DNA of 64,000 nt from Channallabes apus (GCA_030522415.1 CM060107.1:48204307-48268306); one strand, 5' to 3'; shown: positions 38,501 through 46,655, numbered from the stretch's first letter. The notes: generated by a model from the letters alone, not told the origin. Translations and numbers: made by a program.

Positions 38501-41425
38501 GCTTCTTTGGAGGTCGACGGCATGAGGCCCAACGGCATGATGTCGCTCCCGGTTGCTTCTGGTAACGGCAAGCCTCACGGTGCCACCGCAGCAAATCAGG
38601 CATCTGGATGTAAACTAGACAAGGACTGCAAGGTAAGCAGGGGCAGTTACAGCCAAAAGTTTTAAACCGGATGGGAAATAAAGTTAAGAACTGTATATGT
38701 CACACTTGGGGCATTATGTGTGTACTCATTTACATCCTCTGATTAGCTAATTAACTAGGCTTTAATGGGTAGAATCTGAGAGAGATGTTCTGCAGTGCGG
38801 TGCATGAACACTCACTAATGGTGGCCTGAGGATACTCAGCAGCATAAAACATCTGCTGGATGGGAATCCGTGCTGTTAAACTGCTGAATCAAATAACATG
38901 CTGCGAATACTCCAGTGAAGCCAAGCCCGGGTTTCCGCATACATGTTCCTGTTTTGCGTCATTTTTATCAATTGGTTATGCCTCATCTCATCTCAATGTG
39001 TTACTTAAGCTTTAATTTTTTTGTGGCCTGCTGTTCAAAATTAAACTATTTAAAAATGTATTCGAAAAAGCTTTTTTTTAAATGGAGATGTTCTTGTGGA
39101 AGGAGAACCGTACACGTTCTTTACTATAAAAATGGTAATGTATTAATAGAACTTGACCTGCAGTTGGACCCGTCATTGTGGTGTTAAAAAAAAAAAAATC
39201 AACACCACCTGATAGAACCATCAGAAGAATCCAGAATTCAACACTGTTGTGGTATAAATATTGCATAATACACCCTCATGGCTTGAAGGCTTTGTCTCAG
39301 TCAGCTCGAAGTTTTCTCTATGCTTATGATTTCCCAGACTGGTACTGTATCTCTTCTATCATCGCTTTGACTCAGATGGATGGTTGTTTCCCTTTTATTT
39401 GTCTTGGGATCAGGGATGTCGGGCATAGCTAACATTTTTTTTTTATCAGTTTCCACCTCACAAGCAATGCAACTGATATTCTTGAAGCCGTGACATTTCA
39501 AGGTGATGCTGAAGAACTCGCATCAGCTGAGACCGAGAGAGAACTGCCTGCTCTGTGAAGTGATGCACTGAAGGACACTGCAGAGATTACAGACACTTGA
39601 AATGCGAGAAAGTGAAAAATGGAATGTTATAAATATTTACAGTTACATATAGCAGTTATGTAGTGGTGGTTGTATAGCCATGGACAAATGTTTTGAGAAT
39701 GACCTTAATAAAAATTTTTTGGTAAGCTTTAGATGTTTTTGTCAGATGTTACTTTGGTATACTGTAGTGTAATTACAATCATTTTCATAAATGTCATTTA
39801 TTGACAATTATATTACGTTTATGCGAAGCCCCAATATTTGCAGATCCTTCTTATTCAAGACCTCTACAATTCGCCCTGGCGTCCTGTCACTCAACTTCTG
39901 GGCCACATCCTGACTGATGGCGGCCCATTCTTGCGTAATCGATACTTGGAGCTTGTCCGAATTTGTGGAGTTTTGTTTGTCCACCCACCTCTTGAGGACT
40001 TGACCACAAGTTCTCAACGGGATTAGGGTCTGCAGCGTTTCCTGGCCATGGACCCAAATTTTCAATGGTTTATTCCACTTGGTTCTCCATCATGCTGGAA
40101 GAGGCGTTGTTCATCAGTACACTGTTTTTGGATGGTTGAGAGACGTTTCTCTTGGGGGATGTTTTTGTACCATTTTTTAATTCATGGCTGTGTTCTTAGG
40201 CAAAATTGTGAGTAAAGCCACTCCACTGGCTGAGAAGCGTCACCACACAATTGGCTCGAGGAACAGAACATTCTCAGGAAGCTCTCCAGACTTTAATCCC
40301 ATTGGGAACTTGTGGTCAATCCTCGAGAGACGGTGGACAAACAAACCCCCACAAATTCTGACAAACTTCAAGCTCAGATTATGCAAGAATGAGCTGCCAT
40401 CAGTCAGGATGTGGCCCAGACGTTGATTGACAGCATGCCAGGGCGACTTGTAGAGGTTGTGAAAAAAAAGAATAAATACAAATATTGACTCTCTGCATAA
40501 CAAATTACTATTAGTGTCATTCTCAAACGACTGTAGTTGGATAAAAGCGTAGTGAGAATTATTTGCCGCACTACCATTTTCAAGCCTTTGCTATTAGAAG
40601 ATAAAAACATAAATAGAAATGTCCATCATAACCTAAGATATCACCATGTGAGAGAATGTGATGTTCGTTTTTTTTCCGTATCTGACATGTACAAGAATAT
40701 TTCAGCATGTGAACTTTTGTACTCTCTTTTGCTACTTTAGAGAGAGAAGAAAGGCCTGTTGAAGCTGTTGTCAAACAAAAAGAAACTCCGCCCCTCTCCC
40801 CCGTCTTCCCCGACTCTGGAGGCGGAGCAAACCATCGCCGCGGATATGCCGCAAGGAGCCATGGCACCTGAAATGCCCGTGCCCAGCACAACACCAGTGG
40901 CCAGTGGGAACCATTGCCGGAGCGGGCCCTGTCCTGTGGAGGTGGAGACGACTGCACCATCTTCATCGTCGTCGGCATCATCATCAAATTCTGACGCTGC
41001 ACGCAGGAGTGGCTGTCAGGAAAACTCCGCCCCTATCGCACCTCCACCACGGCAACCGTGCTCCTCTCTTCTATCCATGCAGCACGACGGACGGCCAATA
41101 GTGTGCGAGAGGTACAGAAACACCCCCCCCCCCCACACACAAATGGGTAAAGCTAGCAAAGAAATTGTAATCACAAGGTCTGAAGTGGTGAAGGTCTTTG
41201 AAATTCAGGGCTGGAATCAGATAAGAGTATTAACGCTGTTGGCTGTTCCTGTCCAGGTACCGCGTGGTGGTGTCTTACCCTCCGCAGAGCGAGGCCGAGC
41301 TGGAGCTGAAGGAGGGCGACATCGTGTTTGTGCACAAGAAGCGCGAGGACGGCTGGTTCAAAGGCACGCTCCAGAGGAACGGCCGGACTGGCCTTTTTCC
41401 CGGCAGCTTTGTCGACAGCATCTGA
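13233..41425 (+). CDS. sh3rf3: sh3rf3 (POSH2), E3 ligase/JNK scaffold, 3' part of gene: 10 exons
   Basis: Ten exons (13233-13508, 13653-13748, 17256-17564, 35008-35118, 36092-36219, 37525-37695, 37845-38128, 38301-38632, 40741-41111, 41257-41425) splice in consistent phase to 2247 nt, giving 748 residues plus TGA. SH3 domains lie at about residues 4-62, 68-125, 308-362 and 693-748 of this fragment, each with an ALYxY-like start, a W and a GxFPxxY/F ending. The KKRHSF and RHSMEI segments, [14 protein letters not shown] and [10 protein letters not shown] favour SH3RF3 over SH3RF1. SH3RF proteins are cytoplasmic RING E3 ligases that bind active Rac and scaffold JNK signalling. The family is near 880 residues, so about 130-190 N-terminal residues with the RING are missing. 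I see no RING exon in 1-13232; it should lie left of the window. Paralogue choice rests on remembered motifs. Confidence 0.93.
13653..13748 (+). CDS. sh3rf3: sh3rf3 exon: rest of SH3 domain 2
   Basis: The acceptor is ttttcag/GATGAC and the donor GAG/gtgagc. The exon is 96 nt, phase 0 to 0, 32 residues. It carries [16 protein letters not shown] and [13 protein letters not shown], completing the second SH3 domain (W in NWAEGM, P and Y in FPISY). Confidence 0.95.
14911..15542. repeat. Minisatellite, 38-39 bp unit, about 16 copies
   Basis: A GACTGACTGGCTGGCCGACT plus GTCTGTGAGTGACCGGGC unit is repeated almost perfectly. Some units have an additional C (39 bp), and the last units read GAGTGAGTGGGCGGGC. 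It sits in the intron between the exons at 13653 and 17256. The long open minus-strand frame through it (14909-15556) is repeat sequence. Confidence 0.95.
16297..16650 (-). mobile_element. Possible Tc1-like fragment
   Basis: GGCTGCAAAAGTTTGCGTAC resembles a Tc1-type terminus, and the following sequence is non-coding on both strands. No second end was found. A (T)n run follows. Confidence 0.3.
17256..17564 (+). CDS. sh3rf3: sh3rf3 exon: linker with RHS motifs (Rac-binding region in the family)
   Basis: The acceptor is tttccag/TTTAAC and the donor CCAG/gtgagt. The exon is 309 nt, phase 0 to 0, 103 residues. It starts [13 protein letters not shown], then a low-complexity Ser/Thr/Pro stretch, then [18 protein letters not shown] and [16 protein letters not shown] followed by [10 protein letters not shown]. 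The two basic RHS motifs are typical phosphorylation-type sites of POSH proteins, and in mammals this linker overlaps the mapped Rac-binding segment (family knowledge). Confidence 0.94.
17690..18616. repeat. GGAT/GAT compound satellite, about 0.9 kb
   Basis: Tandem GGAT and GAT units with higher-order blocks (for example GGATGATGATATGGAT). It starts 126 bp after the sh3rf3 exon ending at 17564. The minus-strand frame (Ile/His/Pro/Ser-rich) is not a gene. Confidence 0.95.
18944..19532. mobile_element. Non-autonomous DNA element with GGGCCCAAGCAC ends
   Basis: GGGCCCAAGCACTTAAC at the left and GGTGCTTGGGCCC at the right are inverted repeats 590 bp apart. The interior has no transposase and includes a (T)n run at 19378-19396. 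The superfamily is unknown to me. Confidence 0.65.
21018..21027. repeat. Left 10-bp target-site duplication of the foldback element
   Basis: TACATCACTA immediately precedes the element's first bases TGGAACG. It is identical to 25286-25295. Confidence 0.88.
21850..23395 (-). mobile_element. Tc1-like transposon (1546 bp) inserted at the centre of the foldback palindrome
   Basis: The ends CAACCCCTGGCAAAAATT and complement are flanked by TA on both sides (21848-21849, 23396-23397). The terminal inverted repeats are about 230 bp. The minus strand encodes a transposase: an open frame at 22851-22255 (198 residues) has the HTH part ending [30 protein letters not shown] (first catalytic D), [14 protein letters not shown] (second D) and [13 protein letters not shown], where the E lies in the DD34E pattern. 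The upstream N-terminal region (22852-23100) shows breaks, so the copy is probably defective though young-looking. Confidence 0.9.
22255..22851 (-). pseudogene. Tc1-like DD34E transposase, C-terminal 198-residue open frame
   Basis: This frame covers part of the DNA-binding domain and the DDE catalytic domain of a Tc1/mariner transposase, which cuts and pastes at TA sites. Motifs in order are [40 protein letters not shown] and [11 protein letters not shown] full Tc1 transposase has about 340 residues; the first roughly 100 are interrupted here. Confidence 0.88.
23759..24823. mobile_element. DNA element with G5/C5 ends, 1065 bp, inserted in right foldback arm
   Basis: The ends GGGGGTGTTCTTCGTACG and CGTACGAAGAATACCCCC form an imperfect TIR, continuing to GTCGCT/AGCGAC. 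The uninterrupted left arm shows the empty site; comparison gives a 3-bp duplication CAG (23756-23758, 24824-24826). The interior is AT-rich with an (AT)n tract at 24139-24202 and has no convincing transposase. A 3-bp duplication suggests a PIF/Harbinger- or CACTA-like non-autonomous element, not proven. Confidence 0.8.
24139..24202. repeat. (AT)n microsatellite
   Basis: An uninterrupted TA dinucleotide tract of about 64 bp lies inside the G5/C5-ended element. Frames through it are repetitive and not genes. Confidence 0.95.
25286..25295. repeat. Right 10-bp target-site duplication of the foldback element
   Basis: TACATCACTA immediately follows CGTTCCA and is identical to 21018-21027. Removing the element and one copy gives a continuous sequence running into the Tc1-like MITE at 25303. 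Confidence 0.88.
25303..25768. mobile_element. Tc1-like MITE, 466 bp
   Basis: The left end ACTGTGCGAAAGTCTTGA and right end TCAAGACCTTCGTGCAGT are inverted repeats of a familiar fish Tc1-type terminus. No transposase frame is left. It starts 7 bp right of the foldback element's target duplication. Confidence 0.75.
26330..27110 (+). mobile_element. Degenerate Tc1-like transposon, plus-strand relic
   Basis: Translation of pieces gives a Tc1 transposase in broken frames: the N-terminal part near 26410-26800 and the C-terminal part near 26880-27060, where NSPDL-type text appears as [15 protein letters not shown]. The section holding the first catalytic Asp is deleted. It is a defective fossil. 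Confidence 0.75.
29140..29890. mobile_element. Tc1-like family A copy with internal inversion (copy 1)
   Basis: The left part (29140-29315) is a minus-strand piece of a Tc1-like transposase. The right part (29325-29890) runs on the plus strand through the C-terminal coding region ([17 protein letters not shown]) to the terminal repeat with CAGTATGCCATAGTAACATC. The switch occurs right after CTTCTTGAAATG. The same junction occurs in the copy at 36598. Confidence 0.75.
30952..30992. repeat. (GA)n microsatellite
   Basis: GA repeats of about 40 bp in the large sh3rf3 intron. Confidence 0.92.
32371..32832 (-). mobile_element. Internally deleted Tc1-like element
   Basis: Minus orientation. Contains the reverse of the transposase C-terminal region (CATCCCAAAGGTGCTTGATG; GGCCAGTCAAGTTCTTCCAC) joined to the 5' end region (GAAACACCTGAATTCAATAA). 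The central part, including the DDE core, is deleted. Same lineage as 48255-48770. Confidence 0.7.
33628..33747 (-). mobile_element. hAT-like terminal fragment
   Basis: Minus strand begins GTAGGGATGGGAATCACCAG, then ACTAGTCGATACGATATTAT and further alternating AT sequence, a common vertebrate DNA-transposon end. Confidence 0.5.
35008..35118 (+). CDS. sh3rf3: sh3rf3 exon: proline-rich linker
   Basis: The acceptor is catacag/GTTCAC and the proposed donor ATCCCAGTG/gtcagt, giving 111 nt, phase 0 to 0, 37 residues ([20 protein letters not shown], then a Phe/Pro-rich tail). The donor is weaker than the others, but it is the one that keeps phase with the next exon. This exon follows a 17.4-kb intron containing the foldback element. 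Confidence 0.88.
35505..35560. repeat. (CA)n microsatellite
   Basis: An uninterrupted CA tract of about 56 bp in the sh3rf3 intron after the 35008 exon. Confidence 0.95.
36092..36219 (+). CDS. sh3rf3: sh3rf3 exon: polyproline linker
   Basis: The acceptor is tatttcag/GACACT and the donor ACTGT/gtaagt. The exon is 128 nt, phase 0 to 2, 42 residues plus two bases. It contains a run of eight prolines and ends near RQRPTV, matching the linker just before the third SH3 domain in the family. Confidence 0.9.
36598..37475. mobile_element. Tc1-like family A copy with internal inversion (copy 2)
   Basis: It lies in the sh3rf3 intron just before the SH3-3 exon. The minus-oriented part is 36598-36810, the plus-oriented part 36815-37475, with [20 protein letters not shown] and [15 protein letters not shown] on the plus strand. 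The frame is broken after GLWP-type sequence. It ends about 50 bp before the exon acceptor. Confidence 0.78.
37525..37695 (+). CDS. sh3rf3: sh3rf3 exon: SH3 domain 3
   Basis: The acceptor is ctctcag/GTACAT and the donor AGCAG/gtactg. The exon is 171 nt, phase 2 to 2. It encodes [19 protein letters not shown], then [19 protein letters not shown] and [13 protein letters not shown], a complete SH3 domain (acidic RT-loop EDELEL, conserved DGWFKG, FPGNY). Confidence 0.96.
37845..38128 (+). CDS. sh3rf3: sh3rf3 exon: Ser/Thr/Pro-rich linker
   Basis: The acceptor is gttttcag/AACTGT and the donor GACCG/gtaaga. The exon is 284 nt, phase 2 to 1, 95 residues. Recognisable stretches are [27 protein letters not shown] and [12 protein letters not shown], which are conserved between POSH2 proteins. 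Confidence 0.93.
38301..38632 (+). CDS. sh3rf3: sh3rf3 exon: linker with [10 protein letters not shown] motif
   Basis: The acceptor is cactctag/CTGTGT and the donor TGCAAG/gtaagc. The exon is 332 nt, phase 1 to 0, 111 residues. It starts [16 protein letters not shown] and ends KLDKDCK. The middle is Ala/Ser/Pro-rich and poorly conserved, as is usual for this region. Confidence 0.93.
39690..40535. mobile_element. Tc1-like family A foldback copy (copy 3)
   Basis: It begins GACAAATGTTTTGAGAATGA and ends TCATTCTCAAACGACTGTAG. The left half reads on the minus strand and the right half, from about 40240, reads on the plus strand through the same C-terminal coding region, making a large imperfect hairpin. 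It is located 200 bp before the sh3rf3 exon at 40741. Confidence 0.78.
40741..41111 (+). CDS. sh3rf3: sh3rf3 exon: basic KKGLLKLLS motif and linker before last SH3
   Basis: The acceptor is tactttag/AGAGAG and the donor CGAGAG/gtacag. The exon is 371 nt, phase 0 to 2, 123 residues. It opens [15 protein letters not shown], a family hallmark, then [10 protein letters not shown], a Ser run, [14 protein letters not shown] and RPIVCER. A Tc1-like foldback copy ends about 200 bp upstream of the acceptor. Confidence 0.94.
41257..41425 (+). CDS. sh3rf3: sh3rf3 last exon: C-terminal SH3 domain and stop
   Basis: The acceptor is ctgtccag/GTACCG and the stop TGA is at 41423-41425. The exon is 169 nt, phase 2, 56 residues. 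It encodes [20 protein letters not shown], then [18 protein letters not shown] and [12 protein letters not shown], the fourth SH3 domain, which ends the protein as in all POSH proteins. Confidence 0.97.
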
Positions 41426-43620
41426 CTCGAACACATGCTTGATATCAGGCGAAATTACAGCAAGCTGTTCTGAGGTTAGCAGCCGCCGTTGCCTGGAAAT
41501 CTCCTGGCAACGACCCAGCGGAAGGACGAGTATCAGCAATGTCTACTTGATGGTGGATCTAAGCACAAATCAACTTTTTTTTTCTTTTTAATTAACACAT
41601 CCTGGACGCCATGAGACTTTCACAGTCTCCTGGAGCAGAACACAAACATGTTTAAAACACACAAGCACATATTTCAAGCACATGTACAAAACTAGACAGC
41701 CTGAGGTCGCGCTCACTCTCTGAGGAGACTCGAAGGAGAGTCGAGCCAATCCGTTAATTTATGTACCTGTATTTCAGAACGATTTAAATGCGTGCCTTGT
41801 ACGGCATCACTTTATTGTATATAAGCAAACAGAGCTGATCTATGAGTGGACTGAGCAAAGCTGGAAAATATGAATTTATTATACTCCTTTTAAAAAAACG
41901 AAATGATGTAGTGTCGGTTGTCCGGTGTTGTTGGATGATTAACATATGAACTATGATTGGCTGCCCCTGATGTGTCGCCGGTTTGCGCCGCCTGGTCATC
42001 GACGGATGGAGTCGCAGATCGCGAGTTGCTTCAACAGAACGGATGTTGGTCACCGCCCAGTGAAACTACTGTTGATCATCCTGAAGATAGAGTTGCCCTT
42101 TAATTTACTACTGATTAAAAAAGAAATACTGATATTCGAATTGGATTCAGTGCGTATAAATATACATGGAGAAATTGCGATTACTTGATCAAAGGGTTGG
42201 TGGATTTCTGAGCAAAACAAAGCGGTTCTTTTGAGTGGATTGTCGAAGTCGCGATGGTGAATCCTAGTGAACATGACCGAGTGAAAAAGGAGGAATGATG
42301 TAACGGATCTGCTGTAGATTTTATTCAGTGATGTGGTTTAGAGGTAGTGTGGTTAATACTTATGATATGATGTATAACTTTTGATATTTAAAAACCGCAA
42401 CAAAAAAGTCAAATACACTCCATAGAAAAGCATCTGAGCGGTGATGGACGTAGACTTTTAACTCAAATTGTACTAATTATATTTCTGTATTAAAATATGA
42501 TAGCTGCTGGCTCCCTTTTATGTGTTTTTTTTTTTTTTTGTATGATTGACAGCTAAGTGATGGATCACTGAAGCACACGTTCTTTTACCTTTAGTGTCGT
42601 CTTGTATTTGTGTGTGTGGGTGTGCGCTCGAGCATGTGTTGCTGTGTGTTCCTGATTTACACCTAATGTTTAGTCTATTGCACTATGCCCAACAGAGGAG
42701 GGGTTGATTTTTTTTTCGATCATGGTGCAACAGAGGAGAGTTCCCAGTTCCTCGAGCCCGGCGTTCCATCTTTGGGGTTCCTTATTTCGCATCACAGTTT
42801 CGTCTGTGATGGTCTGGTCAGGCATGCAGGTCGAAGTTTGACTTTTTGTGCAACTCATGCGAGGTGCGTGTTATGAAACATCAAGATCATACCACAAACC
42901 CATGGCTTGCATCAAATATATCTATTTTCCCCCTTAAACATCCTCTTCTGCACATAAACCCACTGTGCTTGATGTACTTAATGAAATCCAGAAATGTTAA
43001 TATCTTTTTTTATATATATATAAAAATTAGGTATATTCTTCAAATCGAAAAGTCTTAAATTAGTGACCAAAACTTTATGCAGTCATAATTTGTCCCTTTT
43101 CATAATTCTCAGGCATTTCTACCTGATCCAGTGTTTTACCTTCCTGTAAGCCTTGGACATAATTTTCTTTGATTGATGATTGATGTGATTGCAAAATGCT
43201 GTTTACAAGTGTGTGCTGGTGTAGCTTGTTGTTTTTTGGTACGAGAAGCTTAAGTGCCTGTTCTGTGCTGTCGAGTTCACCTGAGATAATTCTGTCAATA
43301 AAGTTGTAAAACTCAAGAAAAACGATGAGATTCATACCGAAGCTGACACGTTAGTTTAACCCTAACCCCACCCCCCCTCTTCATCGTGCTAGCCCAAATG
43401 ATTCTCATGCCATGTTAGAGAGACAAAGTACTAAACCTGACTTGAACACCTACTCTTGTTTCATTATTATTATATATTTTTTTTCAAGACAACCCTATTT
43501 GTTGCTGGTTGTACTACATGCTCGACTATATGTCTGCTAGTGGTGACGTTCCCTCTTATTCAGTACTAAATTCTTGGAAGATAGTCATTTTGTAATGTGC
43601 TTAACTGTAATAAAAGATCT
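41426..43620 (+). other. sh3rf3: sh3rf3 3' UTR (inferred), poly(A) signal at 43609-43614
   Basis: About 2.2 kb without plus-strand coding potential follows the stop. An AATAAA at 43609-43614 in TAATAAAAGATC is a likely end. Other candidates are ATTAAA near 42490 and AATAAA near 43297. A minus-strand open exon lies at 43075-43311, so if the distal signal is used the transcripts of the two strands overlap. The UTR length is inferred. Confidence 0.55.
43075..43311 (-). CDS. Candidate last exon of an unidentified minus-strand gene (78 residues)
   Basis: On the minus strand, a pyrimidine-rich tract and acceptor (gtttttcttgag) are followed by an open frame from 43311, beginning FYNFIDRIISGELD and ending EKGQIMTA at a TAA (43077-43075). 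The sequence is not low in complexity, has mixed charged and aliphatic residues and includes LLVPKNNKLHQHTLVNSILQ. It reads like real protein, unlike the chance frames around it. I do not recognise the family. No upstream exon of the same gene is evident on the minus strand in the repeat-rich DNA to the right, so it may be a relic, or the other exons may be distant. It faces sh3rf3 tail to tail inside that gene's 3' UTR. Confidence 0.5.
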   Translation of the reverse strand, partial: FYNFIDRIISGELDSTEQALKLLVPKNNKLHQHTLVNSILQSHQSSIKENYVQGLQEGKTLDQVEMPENYEKGQIMTA

Positions 43621-43844
43621 TGATTTCTAAAAGACTCTTCAGTGCTGCTCTTGTCTTCTTCCGCATTTACAGCAGATGTTTTCAGCGCCCACTGGACGCT
43701 ATATCTTCTAGTTCTTTAAGATGCTTTGCTGTGCTTTCCTGCACAATATTAGGAAATCTATAACCTGTAGTAAGTGTTATACAGTATAGCGTAATGAGGA
43801 TGTGTTTCCATTGTCTGCTGCGTCAGTGGTTTTAGCTCTTTTCG

Positions 43845-44285
43845 TCAGATGTTACTTTGATATACTGACGTATAATTTCATAAGTGTCCGTCATTTATTG
43901 ATGAGTTCATTTTTCCAGACCTTATTAATTCACCCGGTCATGCTGTCAATCAACTTCTCGGCCACATCCCCTGACTGACGGCAGCCCTTTCTTGCATAAT
44001 CAATTTTTTTTATTAGTTTGTCAATTTGTGTATTTTTGTTTGTCCACCCGCCTCGTGAGTTCTCTATGGGATGTTTTCTGGCCATGGACTCAAAATCTCA
44101 ATGTTTTGTTCTCCAAGACACATACTGTACTGTACTTTGCACTTTTGCCTCATGGCAAGGTGCTCCATCATATTTTGTCATTGTACCATTCTTTATTCAT
44201 GGCCGTGTTCTTAGGCGAAACTGAGTGAGCCCTCTCCCTTGGCTGAGATGCGAACACACACATGAACGGTCTCAGGATGCTTTAC
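43845..44285 (-). mobile_element. Tc1-like family A fragment (copy 4)
   Basis: GTCAGATGTTACTTTGATATAC and following sequence match the terminal repeat and C-terminal coding end of family A in minus orientation, ending in GGTCTCAGGATGCTTTACTG at about 44285. It is truncated against the LINE fragment to the right. Confidence 0.72.
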
Positions 44286-44289
44286 TGTT

Positions 44290-44935
44290 GGCACGACACA
44301 AATCAGTAACCGGTGGCAACTCCAGAGTAGAAGAGTAGAGAGTAGAAGCCCCTCTCAAGGAGACTGGTTCCAGAGTCTAAGCTGTGCGTCGAGGTGAGTC
44401 CAACTATATCTAGCCGGAACTTCTCAACCTCACGCACTAGCTCAGGCTCCTTCCCCGCCAAAGAGGTGACATTCCACGTCCCTAGAGCCAGTTTCTGCAG
44501 CCGAGGATCAGACCGCCCAGGCCCCTGTCTTCAGCCACCACCCAGCTCACACTGCACCCTACCTCTTTGGCCCGTCCTACAGGTGGTGAGCCCATGGGAA
44601 GGGGGACCCACGTTGTCTCTTCGGGCTGTGCCTGGCCGGGCCCCATGGGTGCAGGCCTGACCACCAGGTGCTCGCCATCGGGCCCCACCTCCAGGCCTGG
44701 CTCCAGAGGGAGGCCCCGGTGACCCACGCCCGGGCGAGGGAAAACGTTTTCCTAGGGTTTTACTGATCATAAGAGGTCTTCTGAACGACTCTTTGTATGT
44801 TCCCTCACCTAGGACCAGATTGCCATGGGTGACCCTGCCAGGGGCATGAAGCCCCCAACAACATAGCTCCCAGTATCATTGGGACACACAAACCCCTCCA
44901 CCACGATAAGGTGGTGGTTCAAGGAGGGGGACTTA
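44290..44935 (-). mobile_element. APE-type non-LTR retrotransposon, 5' UTR and endonuclease start
   Basis: Minus strand: a GC-rich leader starting with a hairpin (CCACCAC / GTGGTGG, 44898-44917), then LQKLALGTWNVTSLAGKEPE and LVREVEKFRLDIVGLTSTHS, the N-terminus of an apurinic-type endonuclease. It then reads SLLERGFYS and stops. It breaks off at family A copy 4. It resembles fish RTE/Rex-like elements often misannotated as craniofacial development protein 2-like. Confidence 0.8.
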
Positions 44936-45057
44936 AAATCATTATTTGAGTTAACTTTCTATTAGTGCTCACATTACAAGGAAAATATTAGGAAACGGAT
45001 TGCCTTAAAAAAAACAAGTATGCATTACTTCTATAACTTAAGTGCATCAATTGTTTA

Positions 45058-45595
45058 TTACATTGAGCGGTGGCTGACGACTATCATGCCTTGGGGGGGT
45101 TCTCTATGTGTCCACCATGTTGGGCAAAGGTGTTTGGGTTAATAGCTTCGGCCGTATTGTGTGTGCTATCTCAGTGAAGGTGCTGCTCATGCCATACAAT
45201 GCTGAGACTTAATAAAATACTTCCAGCCATTGCATTGGGCAGCAACCAAGCTCACTCATCTCCAAGATCCTTTCTAGCAGTGAAAACGGAACTTGGAGAG
45301 ACTAAGTGAGCTTAATTGCTGCCCAATGCAATGGCTGGGAGAAGTTTATTCACCACACAGTCACTGTATAGCATGGGAAACACATTCACTTCAAGAACCA
45401 CATCCAATTCAGCCTTAGCATGAACCGGGGCACATTCAACAGGTCACACACACACATATCTTAAAACACCCAACTTGGCCGAAGCCACTAACCCAAACAA
45501 CTTTCCCGAAAAGGGTGGACGGACAGCAAACCCCCCGCAAAGCATGACATTCGTCAGCCGCCGTCCTGCCCACGCCACAGTATAAAACACTAAGA
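45058..45595. repeat. Small diverged foldback repeat, about 540 bp
   Basis: The inner arms CCAGCCATTGCATTGGGCAG (from 45224) and CTGCCCAATGCAATGGCTGG (to about 45339) are near-perfect complements extending to AAGCTCACT/AGTGAGCTT. Outer arms correspond more loosely: GGTGGCTGACGACTATCATG at the left, and at the right the complement of CGGCTGACGAATGTCATGC. No coding potential. Confidence 0.7.
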
Positions 45596-46072
45596 ATATA
45601 TATCCACTGTCAGGAACAATTGAAATCTGACCGAAATCATCACTATTATTACACATTTTAACCTAACATGTAACTTTAAAACCGTAATGACGCTTCAGAT
45701 GTTAAAAACTTCCTGCTGCTTCTTTCAACATCAGAAAATTGGTGCCAATTCACCTGTTCACGAGCTGAGCAGGCACAAATTCTACTAAGCATGCTCTCTT
45801 GCTTCTTGCTTCTTCTTCCCCCCCTTTTTTTAACTTCTTCATTATTCTTGGGCGCGCTGCTGCCTCTCACTGGTACAATAACGTCATTGCTTTATTTGTT
45901 GCTACTTATGTGTTGCAAGTAAGCATCACTAAAACTATTAAGTAAATTGTTTTACTCACCCTGCAATTAAGTGTTACTCAACAAAACCTTGTAAGAAGTA
46001 TAGTTTTAATTTTTTGAGTAAAGTTTACTATTTATATGCGAGTCAGCAAAGCTATTGGAATTTACAGTGTAC

Positions 46073-46655
46073 CGACTGTGAAAAACACCCAAAGAAAGAT
46101 GCCCAGGGTCCCTGCTCATCTGCGTGAACATGCAGTAGGCATGCTGCAGGGAGGCATGAGGACTGCCGATGGCTAGGGCAATAAATTGCCATGTCCGCAC
46201 TTTGAGACGCCTAAGACAGCGCTACAGGGAGACAGGAAGGACAGCTGATCATCCTCGCAGTAGAAGACCATGTGTAACAACACCTGCACAGGATGGGTAC
46301 ATCCGAATATCACACCTACGTGACAGGTACAGGATGGCCACAACAACTGCCCGAGTCACAGTAGGAACACACAATCCCTCCATCTCACAGCAAGAACTGA
46401 CAAATCTGGTCCAGTCCATGAGGAGGAGATGCACTGCAGTACTTCAAGCAGCTGGTGGCCACCAGATACTGACTGGTACTGACTGATTTTGAGCCTCCCT
46501 TCATTCAGGGACACATTGGGAAACATTTTTAGTTTATGTGTTATGGTGTTGACTGTTTTAGTGTTCATACAAATATTTACACATTAAGTTTACTGAAAGT
46601 CAGAGTTGAAAGAGTTGAAAGTCAGAGGACGTTTCTTTTTTTGCTGAGTATATAT
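46073..46655 (+). mobile_element. Tc1-like element lacking the catalytic core
   Basis: Encodes a DNA-binding part (MARAINCHVRTLRRLRQRYR, then TGRTADHPRSRRP and DRYRMATTTA) followed directly by the C-terminal end (ELTNLVQSMRRRCTAVLQA). The DDE centre is deleted. It ends with GTCAGAGGACGTTTC and GCTGAGTATA. Confidence 0.75.

Noticed and set aside
13233..41425. Assignment to SH3RF1 (POSH) instead of SH3RF3
   Set aside because: The linker motifs [35 protein letters not shown] and [13 protein letters not shown], and the polyproline exon before SH3-3, fit SH3RF3 better as I remember the human paralogues. An alignment would settle it.
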